Assembly (NCBI GenBank): GCA_902495705.1
Contig: CABUXT010000001.1
Span: 62,001 to 126,000 of the forward strand
Direction: 5' to 3'
Origin: an uncultured cyanobacterium
GTDB lineage: Bacteria; Cyanobacteriota; Vampirovibrionia; Gastranaerophilales; Gastranaerophilaceae
Length of the DNA stretch: 64,000 nt
Below are positions 48,945 through 58,320 of the stretch, one piece after another; position 1 is the first letter of the stretch, and the number at the start of each line of letters is the position of its first letter. Both the position numbers and the translations under genes were made by a program. The notes under the pieces were generated by a model. The model was not told where the DNA came from. It saw nothing but the letters and a program-made list of their open reading frames with translations, and searched no databases.

Positions 48945-50033
48945 ATGAAGTGTTTAAAAGATTTTGAAAACGAACTCAACAAGTGCTCAAAATGCGGATT
49001 GTGCGAGGCTGCCTGTCCGCTATTCAAAGTCGACCCAAATGACTGTGTTGCAAGCAGGGGCAAGTTCATTATGCTTCACGGAGTTACCAAAGGCGATTTA
49101 AAACTAAGCAAAAAAATCAATAAATATATTGATTTATGCTTAAAATGCGGAAAGTGTAACGATTTTTGCCCAAGTGGTATTGATGTTTGTCAAATTTTAA
49201 ACACTGCAAAACACGAATATGTGCGTGGCAAATTTTCGTCAAAAATAGTGAACTTTTTACAAAGTAAATATGTGTTTGACGTGTTTTTAAAGCTTGGTGG
49301 GGTTATTAGTGCGCCCTTTCGGTCGAAAAAGAAAACTCAAGAACTGGCGACAAATGTTTTGTATTTCAAAGGTTGTGTGAATAAAATTTGCCCAAGGACA
49401 GATATTTATATAAATAAAATTTTTAAAAACACTCCCATAAACATTATTGAACCTGATTTTGACTGTTGTGGTTTGCCGTTTTTGTCAGAGGGAAATTTGG
49501 AACGCTTTGAACAAGTTGCAACAAGCAATCTCGAAAAACTAAACACGCCATACGATTTTTTAGTTACCGATTGTGCAAGTTGCGAAAGTACACTGTTCGA
49601 TTATCCAAAATATATTGAAAACGCAGATATCCCAACAAATAAGTCTATTAACTGGGGTGATTTGATTGCATTAAAAGGTATTAAATTTAACTTCAAAAAA
49701 CCGCTCAAAGTAACATTTCATAAGCCATGCCATTTAAAAAACGATTCATTTTTTGAAAAAATTATTTCAAATTGCCAAGATGTTGAATATGTCAAAATGG
49801 ACGATTATGACGAGTGTTGTGGGCTTGCAGGGAGTTTTAGTTTAAAAAATCCGAAAACATTTGTCACATTGGCAAAACAAAAGGCTCAAAATATTATCAA
49901 AACGGATGCGGATTATGTTATTACGACCTGTCCTGCTTGTGTTGCAGGTTTGAAAATCGGACTTGCGCTATCGAATGGAAAGCCCAAGGTTGTGAGTTTG
50001 TTGGAGTTTTTGGCAAAAGGCGAGGTTTTGTAG
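48945..50033 (+). CDS. Glycolate oxidase GlcF-like (Fe-S)-binding protein
   Basis: A 362-residue cytoplasmic electron-transfer subunit. Two 4Fe-4S motifs are complete: CSKCGLCEAACPLF (10-25) and CLKCGKCNDFCPSG (~65-78). Two CCG domains follow (DFDCCGLPFLSEG and DYDECCGLAGSFS with preceding CHLKND). This architecture matches GlcF/LutA-type subunits of glycolate or lactate oxidation. No GlcD/E flavoprotein partner is adjacent, so the substrate is uncertain. The protein is shorter than E. coli GlcF (407). Predicted leaderless. Confidence 0.85.
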   Translation: MKCLKDFENELNKCSKCGLCEAACPLFKVDPNDCVASRGKFIMLHGVTKGDLKLSKKINKYIDLCLKCGKCNDFCPSGIDVCQILNTAKHEYVRGKFSSKIVNFLQSKYVFDVFLKLGGVISAPFRSKKKTQELATNVLYFKGCVNKICPRTDIYINKIFKNTPINIIEPDFDCCGLPFLSEGNLERFEQVATSNLEKLNTPYDFLVTDCASCESTLFDYPKYIENADIPTNKSINWGDLIALKGIKFNFKKPLKVTFHKPCHLKNDSFFEKIISNCQDVEYVKMDDYDECCGLAGSFSLKNPKTFVTLAKQKAQNIIKTDADYVITTCPACVAGLKIGLALSNGKPKVVSLLEFLAKGEVL

Positions 50034-50039
50034 GGTTGG

Positions 50040-50200
50040 CATTGGATTGTTTATGTCACCCTGAACTTGTTTCAGGGTCTCTAGTTTAGCATATAGGTCT
50101 ATGTCATTCTGAATAGGATAAAATCTACGTTGCTTCCGCACTCGATTTTTAATCCTTTCAGAATGACAATATAAAAATACATGTCACTCAGAACCGATAA
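50040..50200. repeat. Short-arm and long-arm repeat units
   Basis: A short-arm unit at ~50055-50083 (ccctgaacttgtttcaggg) and a long-arm unit at ~50101-50168 (gtcattctgaataggataaaatc...gatttttaatcctttcagaatgac). Confidence 0.8.
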
Positions 50201-50223
50201 ATAACAACAGGAGTCCATCAACC

Positions 50224-51579
50224 TTACAAAATAATCTGGGTGGCGAGGATAATCTTGTGGCTGTTTGGTCGATTTTGGCTATCACAAAAAACATAATTTA
50301 GCATAACTTTGAGCGCCTGACCGCGAATGAACCAGTTTACCCCCATTGTATATTCGCGTTGCAAATTGTGGGAAACATTTCTATCTGGGTCAAATTGGTC
50401 AATTCTGCCAATTAATTGAAGATGTGGGTTGAATTTCCACCCAACAGTTGCAGCCCAACCGCAAGCCTTGTTTGCGCTAACACCTCTTGAACCGTTGTAG
50501 CCGTCTGCAATTGCAGCCTCAAATGTAGACCACAGCCGCTTGTGATTGTAGCCGATAAAACCGCTTGCTACAGAATAATCAATACGGTTGTGTCCGCCAT
50601 TAAAACCTCCGCCGATAGTGAGTTTGCCGTATTTTTTGCTTTTGTTCCCAAATGGTTTGAAATTCACCCAGCCGTTAAATTCAGTCCCCGGCATACCGCT
50701 TGTGATAAACCTGCCTGAACTGCCGACAGAAAAATTGTAATCGACATATTGGTAGTTTCCGATAATTTTTGCAGACAAAGAACGAGCATTTCCAAAATTT
50801 CTTGCGATTTGAGAACGAGCAACAAACGGTAATGTGTATGGTGAAATTCCGCCTTCAAAACCTGTCATAACCCTTGAACGACCGACAATAATTTGATGGT
50901 TCGGAACACTTGTATTCAAATAATATAAATCAGCAACAAATCCGTCCAAGTAATTCTGGCCGCGTTTTGGTATCGGATTGACCGATAATTTAAACTTGTT
51001 ATGAGGTTTGCGAAGTGAACCGTAAACTCCAAGCTGCATAGCATTTGTGTCATATTCTGTTGAATAATCACTTGATGCCCAAATACTGCTCAATGAGCCT
51101 CGATAAGTTCCAAACGCCTGAATTTTGCGAATCAGACCGCCTTCATATTCATAAGTCAAATCGTCTTTTAACAAATATGTTGGGATATCTGTTCTGCGGA
51201 TATTGCTATGCACAATTTTGCCAATAAGCGTGTCTTCATTGTGCTCTTTTTCTGTATCAAACATTTTGAACAACTCAAAATCGATTTCCGCGTTGTCCAT
51301 AATGCTATCGTCAATATCTTCTGTTTTGGATTTTAGTTTAAATAATTTCCGCTTAAATTTTTCTTTCGGTAGCTCTTTTGAATACCCATGCTGAATCGCA
51401 ACAGCACTTGGGACAATTGAAGAATATGCAAGTTTTTCAGACTCATCCAAATTTAAGATAATTTCATCTTGTTGGGCAGTTTCTAATAACTCATCCGCGA
51501 AGTCGTCAGAACCAAATGATTTTGACATAGGGTTAATGCATAATGCCGAAATTAATATTAGATACAAAAGCTTTTTCAT
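50224..51579 (-). CDS. Outer-membrane beta-barrel porin-like protein
   Basis: A 451-residue exported protein with a signal peptide (1-~23, SKSFG). A polar N-terminal part of ~120 residues follows, then ~330 residues of alternating amphipathic strands rich in Tyr, Gly and Asn (YEYEGGLIRKIQAFGTYRG, KLTIGGGFNGGHNRI, WSTFEAAIADGYNGSRG). The chain ends in aromatic/hydrophobic strands (VMLNYVF and ILATQIIL). It resembles phosphate-selective porin O/P-type barrels. It supports a diderm envelope. TGT-TATAAT lies 10 bases before the ATG with no Shine-Dalgarno, so its leader is only a few bases long. Confidence 0.75.
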   Translation of the reverse strand: MKKLLYLILISALCINPMSKSFGSDDFADELLETAQQDEIILNLDESEKLAYSSIVPSAVAIQHGYSKELPKEKFKRKLFKLKSKTEDIDDSIMDNAEIDFELFKMFDTEKEHNEDTLIGKIVHSNIRRTDIPTYLLKDDLTYEYEGGLIRKIQAFGTYRGSLSSIWASSDYSTEYDTNAMQLGVYGSLRKPHNKFKLSVNPIPKRGQNYLDGFVADLYYLNTSVPNHQIIVGRSRVMTGFEGGISPYTLPFVARSQIARNFGNARSLSAKIIGNYQYVDYNFSVGSSGRFITSGMPGTEFNGWVNFKPFGNKSKKYGKLTIGGGFNGGHNRIDYSVASGFIGYNHKRLWSTFEAAIADGYNGSRGVSANKACGWAATVGWKFNPHLQLIGRIDQFDPDRNVSHNLQREYTMGVNWFIRGQALKVMLNYVFCDSQNRPNSHKIILATQIIL

Positions 51580-51604
51580 CTGTGTAAAGATTATAACACA
51601 TTTC

Positions 51605-51634
51605 TTACAGATTTAAAAGTTTTTGTAGTATATT
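51605..51634 (+). promoter_or_regulatory. Promoter for leaderless decarboxylase transcript
   Basis: TTACAG (51605-51610), 18 bases, TATATT (51629-51634), then 6 bases to the ATG at 51641. No Shine-Dalgarno. Confidence 0.5.
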
Positions 51635-51640
51635 TTAATT

Positions 51641-53065
51641 ATGCCGAATAAAGTTAAAAATAATAAACAAACAAAGATAAAAGCCCCAATTGTAGAAGCC
51701 CTAAAAACAGCTTACAATCATCCGACTTATCAATTCCATATCCCCGGTCATACCAAAGGTTTTGGAACTTTGCCTGAATTTAGGCGTTTGGTCGGCAAAA
51801 AAGCGCTTATGGTTGATACAACAGATGAATTTGACAATTTGGGCACTTTGACTCCTGCAACAGGTCCTATCAAAGAGGCTGAAGAACTTGCTGCAAAAGC
51901 TTTCGGCGCAAAACGAACATTCTTTTTGATTAATGGTTCAACTATCGGAAATCTTGCAATAGCAATGGGTTTAACCAGAAAAGGTCAAAAAGTTATCGTA
52001 AACAGAAATTGTCACCGCTCAATTTTGACAGGCTTGATTATTTCAGGAGCGGAACCTTTGTGGATTGTTCCTGAAAAGCTAAGCGACTGGGGATTGTGGG
52101 GAAATATTGAGGCAAAAGATGTCGAAACACTGCTAGAAAATAACGACGATGTATCTGCTGTTTGGATTACAAATCCGACTTATGAAGGGGTTGTTTCAGA
52201 CATTGAATCTATTGCAAAAATTTGCAAAAAATTTGATGTTCCGCTAATAGTTGACGAGGCACACGGTTGTTTGTGGAATTTCAATGACAAACTTCCGACA
52301 AGTTCGCTAAAACTTGGTGCTGATATTGTTGTACATTCACTCCACAAAACAGGTGGAAGTATGAGCCAATCTTCAATGTTGCATGTCAGCGAAAATTCTA
52401 AAATTTGTGTGGAAGATGTTGAGCGTGCGTTGATGTTATTGCATACAACAAGTCCGTCTTTGATGCTTTTGGGCAGTTTAGATGCTGCAAGAGCCAATCT
52501 GCAAAGCGAAAGAGGACAAAAACAATTATCAAAAGCAATTGCGAATGCAAAATTTTTGCGTTCCGAAATTGACAAAATGAAGTCTATCCATCACTTAAAA
52601 TCAGGGTTTGGATATAAAACAGATGTTACCAAAATTTTTATAAAAGCAGATGGCTTGTCAGGTAAACGCTTAGAATCAATTTTAGAAATCGATTTTGGTA
52701 TTGAGGTAGAAAGTGCATCAGATGAGGGTTTGTTGGTTCTTTCAAATATCGGAAACAAACGTTCTGATTTTGAATACTTGGCTCAATGTTTGCACAAAAT
52801 TGACACCCACAATTATAAAGATATTTATTATTTGGAAAACAAAAAACACATGCCAATGCTCACACCAATTATAAAAATGAGTTTGCGTGATGCGTATTTT
52901 TCAGAAAAAGAAATTATTCCAAAAGAGCAAGCTGTCGGCAGATTGTCAGGCGAAGTTGTTGCCGAATGTCCTCCTGGAATTTCGATTTTGCTCCCTGGGG
53001 AATTGATAACCGAAGAGCATTTGCCATATTTGACAGATTATGATGTTATTGAAGTTTTGAAGTAA
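51641..53065 (+). CDS. speA: Orn/Lys/Arg decarboxylase family protein (SpeA-like short form)
   Basis: A PLP-dependent fold-type I decarboxylase of 474 residues, the short form common in cyanobacteria and Firmicutes. Landmarks are FHIPGHTKGFG, DTTDEFDNLGTL, NGSTIGNLA, VDEAHGCLW and the PLP lysine in HSLHKTGGSMSQSS. The C-terminal domain keeps PPGISILLPGE. It probably makes agmatine from arginine for polyamine synthesis; lysine or ornithine specificity cannot be excluded. Predicted leaderless. Convergent with prs, with repeats and a candidate sRNA between. Confidence 0.85.
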   Translation: MPNKVKNNKQTKIKAPIVEALKTAYNHPTYQFHIPGHTKGFGTLPEFRRLVGKKALMVDTTDEFDNLGTLTPATGPIKEAEELAAKAFGAKRTFFLINGSTIGNLAIAMGLTRKGQKVIVNRNCHRSILTGLIISGAEPLWIVPEKLSDWGLWGNIEAKDVETLLENNDDVSAVWITNPTYEGVVSDIESIAKICKKFDVPLIVDEAHGCLWNFNDKLPTSSLKLGADIVVHSLHKTGGSMSQSSMLHVSENSKICVEDVERALMLLHTTSPSLMLLGSLDAARANLQSERGQKQLSKAIANAKFLRSEIDKMKSIHHLKSGFGYKTDVTKIFIKADGLSGKRLESILEIDFGIEVESASDEGLLVLSNIGNKRSDFEYLAQCLHKIDTHNYKDIYYLENKKHMPMLTPIIKMSLRDAYFSEKEIIPKEQAVGRLSGEVVAECPPGISILLPGELITEEHLPYLTDYDVIEVLK

Positions 53066-53089
53066 GCATGGTTGCACGTTTGTCCTTTA

Positions 53090-53520
53090 TGCCATGGGCA
53101 GATGTATAGGTCGTGCCTGCCGACAAATTTAATTTGTGGGGACACTTCGTTTTCACCACACTACTTTTAACATGTCATTCTGAAAGGATTAAAAATCAAG
53201 GAGCGCAAGCAACGTAGATTTTATCCTATTCAGAATCTATCAATGTTGATTTTAAAAAGCACACCTGTCACTCTGAACTTGATTCAGTGTCTATCCATTT
53301 GATTTCAGTCATGCTGAACTTGTTTCAGCATCTCAAATAAAACATATTAGTCTTATGTGAAATTTGTAATATTTGAGACCCTGAAATAAATTCAGGGTGA
53401 CACAAGTTCCCTCGCCCCTTGTGGGAGAGGGGTTGGGAGAGGGGTGCTTGGCTAGAGATTCTGAATAGTAAACTCGCAAAGCTCATCCAAATTTTCTAAG
53501 CTTTCAGAATGACATTATTT
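53090..53520. repeat. Repeat mosaic downstream of the decarboxylase gene
   Basis: A long-arm unit at ~53175-53245 (gtcattctgaaaggattaaaaatc...ttatcctattcagaatc). Short-arm units at ~53275-53300, ~53308-53336 (atgctgaacttgtttcagcat) and ~53371-53400 (ccctgaaataaattcaggg). A cctcgccccttgtgggagagg element at ~53410, and a further long-arm unit ~53455-53515. No gene. Confidence 0.8.
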
Positions 53521-53620
53521 TATTGCCCCCTCTTAATGACAAATTTTAATCTCCTCCAAATGGATGAGATTTTGGGCAGTTGGCTAAAGAAATAAAAATT
53601 GTGGTCGATATTAATAACAT

Positions 53621-53695
53621 AGATATGAAAAACGAAAGTTTTTCATACCTCCTCCCCAAGTCTGGTAGCCGTTCTTTTTGAAACGGCTTTTTTTT
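53621..53695 (+). ncRNA. Candidate small RNA with Yfr1-like architecture
   Basis: Hairpin 1 is a perfect 10-bp stem with a GAAA tetraloop (53624-53647, arm tatgaaaaac). It is followed by a 19-base unpaired linker (53648-53666) containing cctcctcccc, then a terminator hairpin agccgtt / aacggct with eight T (53667-53695). TATTAA at 53609-53614 would start transcription near 53621, giving ~75 nt. No ribosome site or open frame explains it. Cyanobacterial Yfr1 has the same plan (two stems, an unpaired CUCCUC-containing linker, ~55-70 nt). The linker could pair with Shine-Dalgarno sequences. Expression and homology are inferred. Confidence 0.55.
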
Positions 53696-53786
53696 ATGAA
53701 ATATTAACTCAAAATAATAAAAACGAAGGCAAGAATAAATCCTGCCTTCTTCTCTTTTTCATCTTCCAGCAATATAAGTCTGTTTA

Positions 53787-54803
53787 TTAAACTTGCATTT
53801 CTTTTTCAAATCCGAACAATGAACTGATTGATTCATCGTCATGGATTCTTGAGATAGCTTGTGCCAACAATGGGGCAACAGAAATCTGTTTAATATTTGA
53901 TGGCATTTTGCTCATATCAAGCGGAATTGTATTTGTTACGATACATTCTGTAATCGGAGCAGCGCCCAATCTTTCTACTGCAGGACCTGAAAATACAGGG
54001 TGAGTTGCACCTACGTAAATTTCTTTAGCGCCTTTTGATTTCAAAAGTTTTGCAGCCTCACAAATTGTACCTGCTGTATCAATAATATCGTCAAACATCA
54101 AGCAAACCTTGCCTTCAACATCGCCAATAACATTGGTTGCAATTGCTTCATTGTGTTTGTCTCTACGTTTATCAATGATTGCGATAGGGCAATCAAGTTT
54201 TTTTGCAAAATGTCTTGTTCTATTTGCGCCGCCCATATCAGGTGATACGGCAACAAGGTTTTCAGGGTCGATGCCTAAATCTTTGATATAATTAACGATA
54301 ACGTTAGTTGCAAAAATGTGGTCAACCAAGATATTGAAGAACCCTTGGATTTGACCTGTGTGCAAATCCATTGCCAAAACTCTATTCGCACCTGCTGTAG
54401 TCAACAAATCTGCAACAAGTTTTGCGGTGATAGCCTCTCTGCCTGAAGTTTTTCTATCTTGTCTTGCGTAACCGTAATAAGGAATTACTGCAGTGATTGT
54501 TTTTGCACTTGCACGTTTAAACGCATCAATAATAATCAATAATTCCATCAAATTTTCATTAACAGGGTTGCATACAGGTTGAACGATAAATACATCGTCT
54601 CCACGTACACTTTCTTTTACTTGAACATAAATCTCACCATCTGCGAAATTTTTTACAACCATAGGACCAACCGTTGTTCCTAAATTATCAGCAATTTCTT
54701 GCGCCAATTGTGGATTTGAGCGACCTGCAAACAATTTGATATCGTGAGTTGGGTTAATTGCTCTTTCCAATTGTGGGTAAGTTTTTTCTTCAAGTACAGA
54801 CAT
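53787..54803 (-). CDS. prs: Ribose-phosphate pyrophosphokinase
   Basis: Makes PRPP from ribose 5-phosphate and ATP, feeding nucleotide, His and Trp synthesis. The 338 residues show KLFAGRSNPQLAQEIADNLG, the RQDRKTSGREAITAKLVADLL loop, the metal/PRPP signature VLAMDLHTGQIQGFF, and the P-loop LMFDDIIDTAGTICEAA. The start at 54803 (MSVLEEKTY) has AAAGGA 8 bases upstream; the in-frame Met at 54842 has none. Length and motifs are those of class I enzymes. Confidence 0.96.
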   Translation of the reverse strand: MSVLEEKTYPQLERAINPTHDIKLFAGRSNPQLAQEIADNLGTTVGPMVVKNFADGEIYVQVKESVRGDDVFIVQPVCNPVNENLMELLIIIDAFKRASAKTITAVIPYYGYARQDRKTSGREAITAKLVADLLTTAGANRVLAMDLHTGQIQGFFNILVDHIFATNVIVNYIKDLGIDPENLVAVSPDMGGANRTRHFAKKLDCPIAIIDKRRDKHNEAIATNVIGDVEGKVCLMFDDIIDTAGTICEAAKLLKSKGAKEIYVGATHPVFSGPAVERLGAAPITECIVTNTIPLDMSKMPSNIKQISVAPLLAQAISRIHDDESISSLFGFEKEMQV

Positions 54804-54928
54804 ATTCTTAATCCTTTCATTAAAGCACTTCAGCATGGTCAATTATAAGACTGACAGAGAGTATCTACAAGTCAATTTTAAGTTTTGTAATATATATAAA
54901 TGTCGAAAATTTTAAATTTGTTAGTATG

Positions 54929-55156
54929 TTAAGAATAATTTATATAATTCTCAAAATCTTTCAAAAAATCAGCAGGCGATTTGCCAAATTTATTTGCAAT
55001 TTTTTCTAAAATATTTAACTTAATCCCTTGCTTTTGATTTTCTATTCGGCAAAGGATTGCGCAATCTACATCCGCATCTTGAGCAAATTTATTTAGAGAC
55101 AATCCGGTTTCTTCTCTTTTAAGTTTTATATATTTTCCCAGTTCATCGTATTGCAT
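54929..55156 (-). CDS. Small XRE-family HTH protein
   Basis: A 75-residue single-domain regulator: KLKREETGLSLNKFAQDADVDCAILCRIENQKQGIKLNIL, then KIANKFGKSPADFL. The N-terminal MQYDELGKYIKL and compact size resemble the other stand-alone XRE proteins in the window, but its partner is a GNAT acetyltransferase (TAATG overlap), not a pilin. It may regulate that operon. The recognition helix is unusual in having Cys twice. Confidence 0.8.
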   Translation of the reverse strand: MQYDELGKYIKLKREETGLSLNKFAQDADVDCAILCRIENQKQGIKLNILEKIANKFGKSPADFLKDFENYINYS

Positions 55157-55644
55157 TATTGGTACTCCATAATATAATCATCCATTACAAAGCCTGAGCC
55201 GATGTCTGTCACAACAGAATCAATGGTATTAAATCCGTATTTGTTGTATGCAGCGATTGTGTTTTTGTTGTATTTATTTACTGTTAATCGGATTGAGTTA
55301 AAATTGCCATCTTTTGCAATTTGTTTTATTTTTTCAAACGCAAGAGCGCCAATTCCTCTGTGGCGGAACTCTTTTGAAATATATAATTTGGATAAAAATA
55401 AGTAATCTTCTTTATCTGAAATTCCAAAGTAGCCGATATTTTCACCATCACAATTTATAAAATAATATTGGTATTTTTCATTGTCATATTGATGTTTTAT
55501 AGCTTTTTCTGATTGAAAATTTTCAACCATATAATCAATTTGTTCAGGTGACAATATCACTGTCCAATACTCATGCCAAATTGATGATGCCAGTTTTGCC
55601 AATTCAGGAATTTCTGAATATTTTACCAAATTAAACTCAACCAT
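55156..55644 (-). CDS. GNAT-family N-acetyltransferase
   Basis: A 162-residue acetyltransferase. The acetyl-CoA loop is present as ISKEFRHRGIGALAFEKIKQIA (R-x2-G-I-G), with the preceding strand YLFLSKLYIS and the following NSIRLTVNKYNKNTIAAYNKYGF. These are typical of small-molecule or protein N-terminal acetyltransferases; the substrate is unknown. The ATG at 55644 has GGTGGAGG 5 bases upstream; the in-frame GTG at 55656 is part of that site. Coupled to the XRE gene. Confidence 0.88.
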   Translation of the reverse strand: MVEFNLVKYSEIPELAKLASSIWHEYWTVILSPEQIDYMVENFQSEKAIKHQYDNEKYQYYFINCDGENIGYFGISDKEDYLFLSKLYISKEFRHRGIGALAFEKIKQIAKDGNFNSIRLTVNKYNKNTIAAYNKYGFNTIDSVVTDIGSGFVMDDYIMEYQ

Positions 55645-55698
55645 AATAACCTCCACCTAAAATTATAACAAAAAGTTTTAAAAAGAGTTTTTATATAA

Positions 55699-55732
55699 AA
55701 AGGCGGATTTGACATTTGTCAAATCCGCCTTC
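55699..55732 (-). terminator. Terminator of hppA
   Basis: aaggcggatttgac / gtcaaatccgcctt stem with a tiny loop, followed on the minus strand by TTTTTATAT. Confidence 0.88.
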
Positions 55733-55754
55733 CAATTGTTTATCTCATCAAAGA

Positions 55755-58181
55755 TTATTTCTTAGTAGGAATTCTCATTCCGTAGAAAGACCTTACAACA
55801 AAGATAAGTGCAATAATCAACAAGATAATACCTGCGATAGGTGCAACTTTTCTGAATGATTCGTTGATAGCAATTTCCATTGCCAACAAACCAAACAATG
55901 TTGTAAATTTGATGATTGGGTTCATAGCTACTGAAGATGTATCTTTGAATGGGTCACCAACAGTATCACCAACAACAGTTGCTTCGTGAAGTGGAGTTCC
56001 TTTTTCTTTAAGGTCAACTTCAACGATTTTCTTAGCGTTGTCCCAACATCCACCGGCATTAGCCATAAATACAGCTTGGAACAAACCAAATACAGCAATT
56101 GCAATCAAGTAACTTACGAAGAATGAAACTGCTAATTGAGTTTTGCATCCAGGAGCTGACAAGCAAGCTAGAGCCAATGCAAATGAGAACAATGCGATGA
56201 AGATGTTAATCATACCTTTTTGAGCATATTGAGTACAAATTTTTACAACTTCTTTTGAATTTGCAACGTTAGCACTCTTTTCATCAGCATCGCCTAATTT
56301 GATGTTTTCTTTGATGTATTCAACAGCTCTGTATGCACCTGTTGTAACAGCTTGCATAGATGCGCCACTGAACCAGTAAATTACTGCACCACCTGTTAAT
56401 AAACCTAACAATGTGTAAGGGTTTAACAAGTTCAAAATCATTTCAGGTTGAACACCTAATGTCTTTTGGATAACCAAAATCAATGAGAAAATCATTGTTG
56501 TAGCACCAACAACAGCTGTACCGATAAGTACAGGTTTTGAAGTTGCTTTGAATGTGTTACCTGCGCCATCATTTTCTTCTAAGTATTGTTTAGCGTTTTC
56601 AAAATCAGCATCAAAGCCGTATTGTTCTTTGATTTGACCTTGAACGTCAGGAATTTCTTCAATCAATGATAATTCATAAACTGATTGAGCGTTATCAGTA
56701 ACAGGACCGTATGAGTCTACGGCGATTGTTACAGGTCCCATGCCTAAGAAACCAAAAGCAACAAGACCAAATGCAAATACTGAAGGGTAAATCATTACAC
56801 CTTCTGGGATGTATGTACTTGCGATATAAGCTAGAGCCATCAACAATACGATAATCATACCAATCCAGAAACCAGAGAAGTTACCAGAAACGATACCTGA
56901 TAGAATTGTCAATGATGCACCGCCTTCACGAGAAGCAGTAACAACTTCTTCGGTATGTTTTGCTTTAGGAGATGTAAATATCTTTGTAAATTCTGGGATT
57001 AAGGCTGCACCTAAAGTACCGCAAGAAATAATACAAGATAAAATCAACCAGATATTATTACCTAAGCTGCTCAATAACCAGTGGCTTACACCAAAAGTCA
57101 TACAGATAGATAGGATTGAAGTAACCCAAACTAATCTGGTCAATGGAGCTTCAAAGTCAAATTTTTCAACTTTAGGAGCATAAACAAATCTGTCCCAAAG
57201 TCCGTTTAACCAATATGCAACTACTGAAGTTACAATCATTAAGAATCTCATAACGAAAATCCAAGCCAACAATTGAACTTGATTTTCTTGACCCATAACA
57301 GCCAACAAGATGAAACTTACCAAAGCAACACCGGTTACACCGTATGTTTCAAAACCGTCTGCTGTAGGTCCGATAGAGTCGCCTGCGTTATCACCTGTAC
57401 AATCGGCGATTACACCAGGGTTTCTAGGGTCATCTTCTTTGATACCGAATTGGATTTTCATCAAATCTGAACCGATATCAGCGATTTTTGTAAAGATACC
57501 ACCTGCAACACGAAGAGCAGATGCACCTAGAGATTCACCGATAGCAAAACCGATGAAACAAGCACCTGCAATATGACCTGGAACAAATAACAAGATTAAA
57601 AGCATCATAATCAATTCAACTGATACTAATAATACACCGATACTCATACCTGCTTTTAAAGGAATATTCATTGTATTCAATGGGTTACCTTTTAGTGCTG
57701 CAAATGCAGTTCTTGAGTTTGCCAAAGTGTTCATTCTGATACCAAACCAAGCAACAGAATAAGAACCCAAAATACCGATTACTGACCAAGCAAGGATTGT
57801 TAAAACACCTTTAACACCCATGTGTTGCAAGTAACCGAAATAAAATGCAATACATAAACCGATTAAAATTTCCAATACAAGAAGGAATTTACCTTGTTGT
57901 ACCAAATAAGTTTTACAAGTTTCAAAAATAGTATTGCCCACATCGTCCATAGCTTTATGAACGTCTAATTTTCTAATCTTCAAAAATTCGATAAGACCGA
58001 AAACTAAGCCGATTACGGAGATACAAATACCAATCACAAGCAATGTGTAACTGCTTGGTGAAATTTGGCGGATACTTGGAACAACCAAATCGGCTTCACT
58101 TGCTAACGCAGGTGAAATACCAAGAAACATTACGGCAAACATCGCCAATAATGCCATTGGTGAATTAAACTTTTTAATCAT
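55755..58181 (-). CDS. hppA: Membrane-bound proton/sodium-translocating pyrophosphatase
   Basis: Couples PPi hydrolysis to ion pumping. The 808 residues have about 16 membrane helices, with an N-terminal signal-anchor. The PPi site is DDPRNPGVIADCTGDNAGDS, then GPTADGFETYGVTG, and later NTFKATSKP and DNAKKIVE. The Lys in NTFKA is the residue that marks K+-independent H+-PPases (K+-dependent forms have Ala). The DCTGDNAGDSIGPTADGFE version, rather than DNVGDNVGDCAGMAADLFE, marks a distinct subgroup. It recycles PPi energy, useful in fermentative anaerobes. An AGGAGAG site precedes the ATG. Confidence 0.95.
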   Translation of the reverse strand: MIKKFNSPMALLAMFAVMFLGISPALASEADLVVPSIRQISPSSYTLLVIGICISVIGLVFGLIEFLKIRKLDVHKAMDDVGNTIFETCKTYLVQQGKFLLVLEILIGLCIAFYFGYLQHMGVKGVLTILAWSVIGILGSYSVAWFGIRMNTLANSRTAFAALKGNPLNTMNIPLKAGMSIGVLLVSVELIMMLLILLFVPGHIAGACFIGFAIGESLGASALRVAGGIFTKIADIGSDLMKIQFGIKEDDPRNPGVIADCTGDNAGDSIGPTADGFETYGVTGVALVSFILLAVMGQENQVQLLAWIFVMRFLMIVTSVVAYWLNGLWDRFVYAPKVEKFDFEAPLTRLVWVTSILSICMTFGVSHWLLSSLGNNIWLILSCIISCGTLGAALIPEFTKIFTSPKAKHTEEVVTASREGGASLTILSGIVSGNFSGFWIGMIIVLLMALAYIASTYIPEGVMIYPSVFAFGLVAFGFLGMGPVTIAVDSYGPVTDNAQSVYELSLIEEIPDVQGQIKEQYGFDADFENAKQYLEENDGAGNTFKATSKPVLIGTAVVGATTMIFSLILVIQKTLGVQPEMILNLLNPYTLLGLLTGGAVIYWFSGASMQAVTTGAYRAVEYIKENIKLGDADEKSANVANSKEVVKICTQYAQKGMINIFIALFSFALALACLSAPGCKTQLAVSFFVSYLIAIAVFGLFQAVFMANAGGCWDNAKKIVEVDLKEKGTPLHEATVVGDTVGDPFKDTSSVAMNPIIKFTTLFGLLAMEIAINESFRKVAPIAGIILLIIALIFVVRSFYGMRIPTKK

Positions 58182-58285
58182 TTTTTACTCTCCTTTTTCA
58201 AAAAGTTAGTTCACTTACTTTAATATTAATATTATAATAAACATAAGATTTTTACACAAATTTTTAATATTATTTTTGCTAAATA

Positions 58286-58314
58286 TTTACTTATTATTTT
58301 TGATTTGTTATTCT
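58286..58314 (+). promoter_or_regulatory. Promoter defining the leaderless start at 58321
   Basis: TTTACT (58286-58291), 17-base spacer, TATTCT (58309-58314) preceded by TG (extended -10), then 6 bases to the ATG at 58321. It argues against the in-frame Met at 58276, which would lie upstream of the transcript. Confidence 0.6.
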
Positions 58315-58320
58315 GTTTGT

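Noticed and set aside
58276..58320. Longer start for the small membrane protein at 58321
   Set aside because: The consensus promoter (58286-58314) lies within the extension; the sequence LNIYLLFLICYSVC has no ribosome site.
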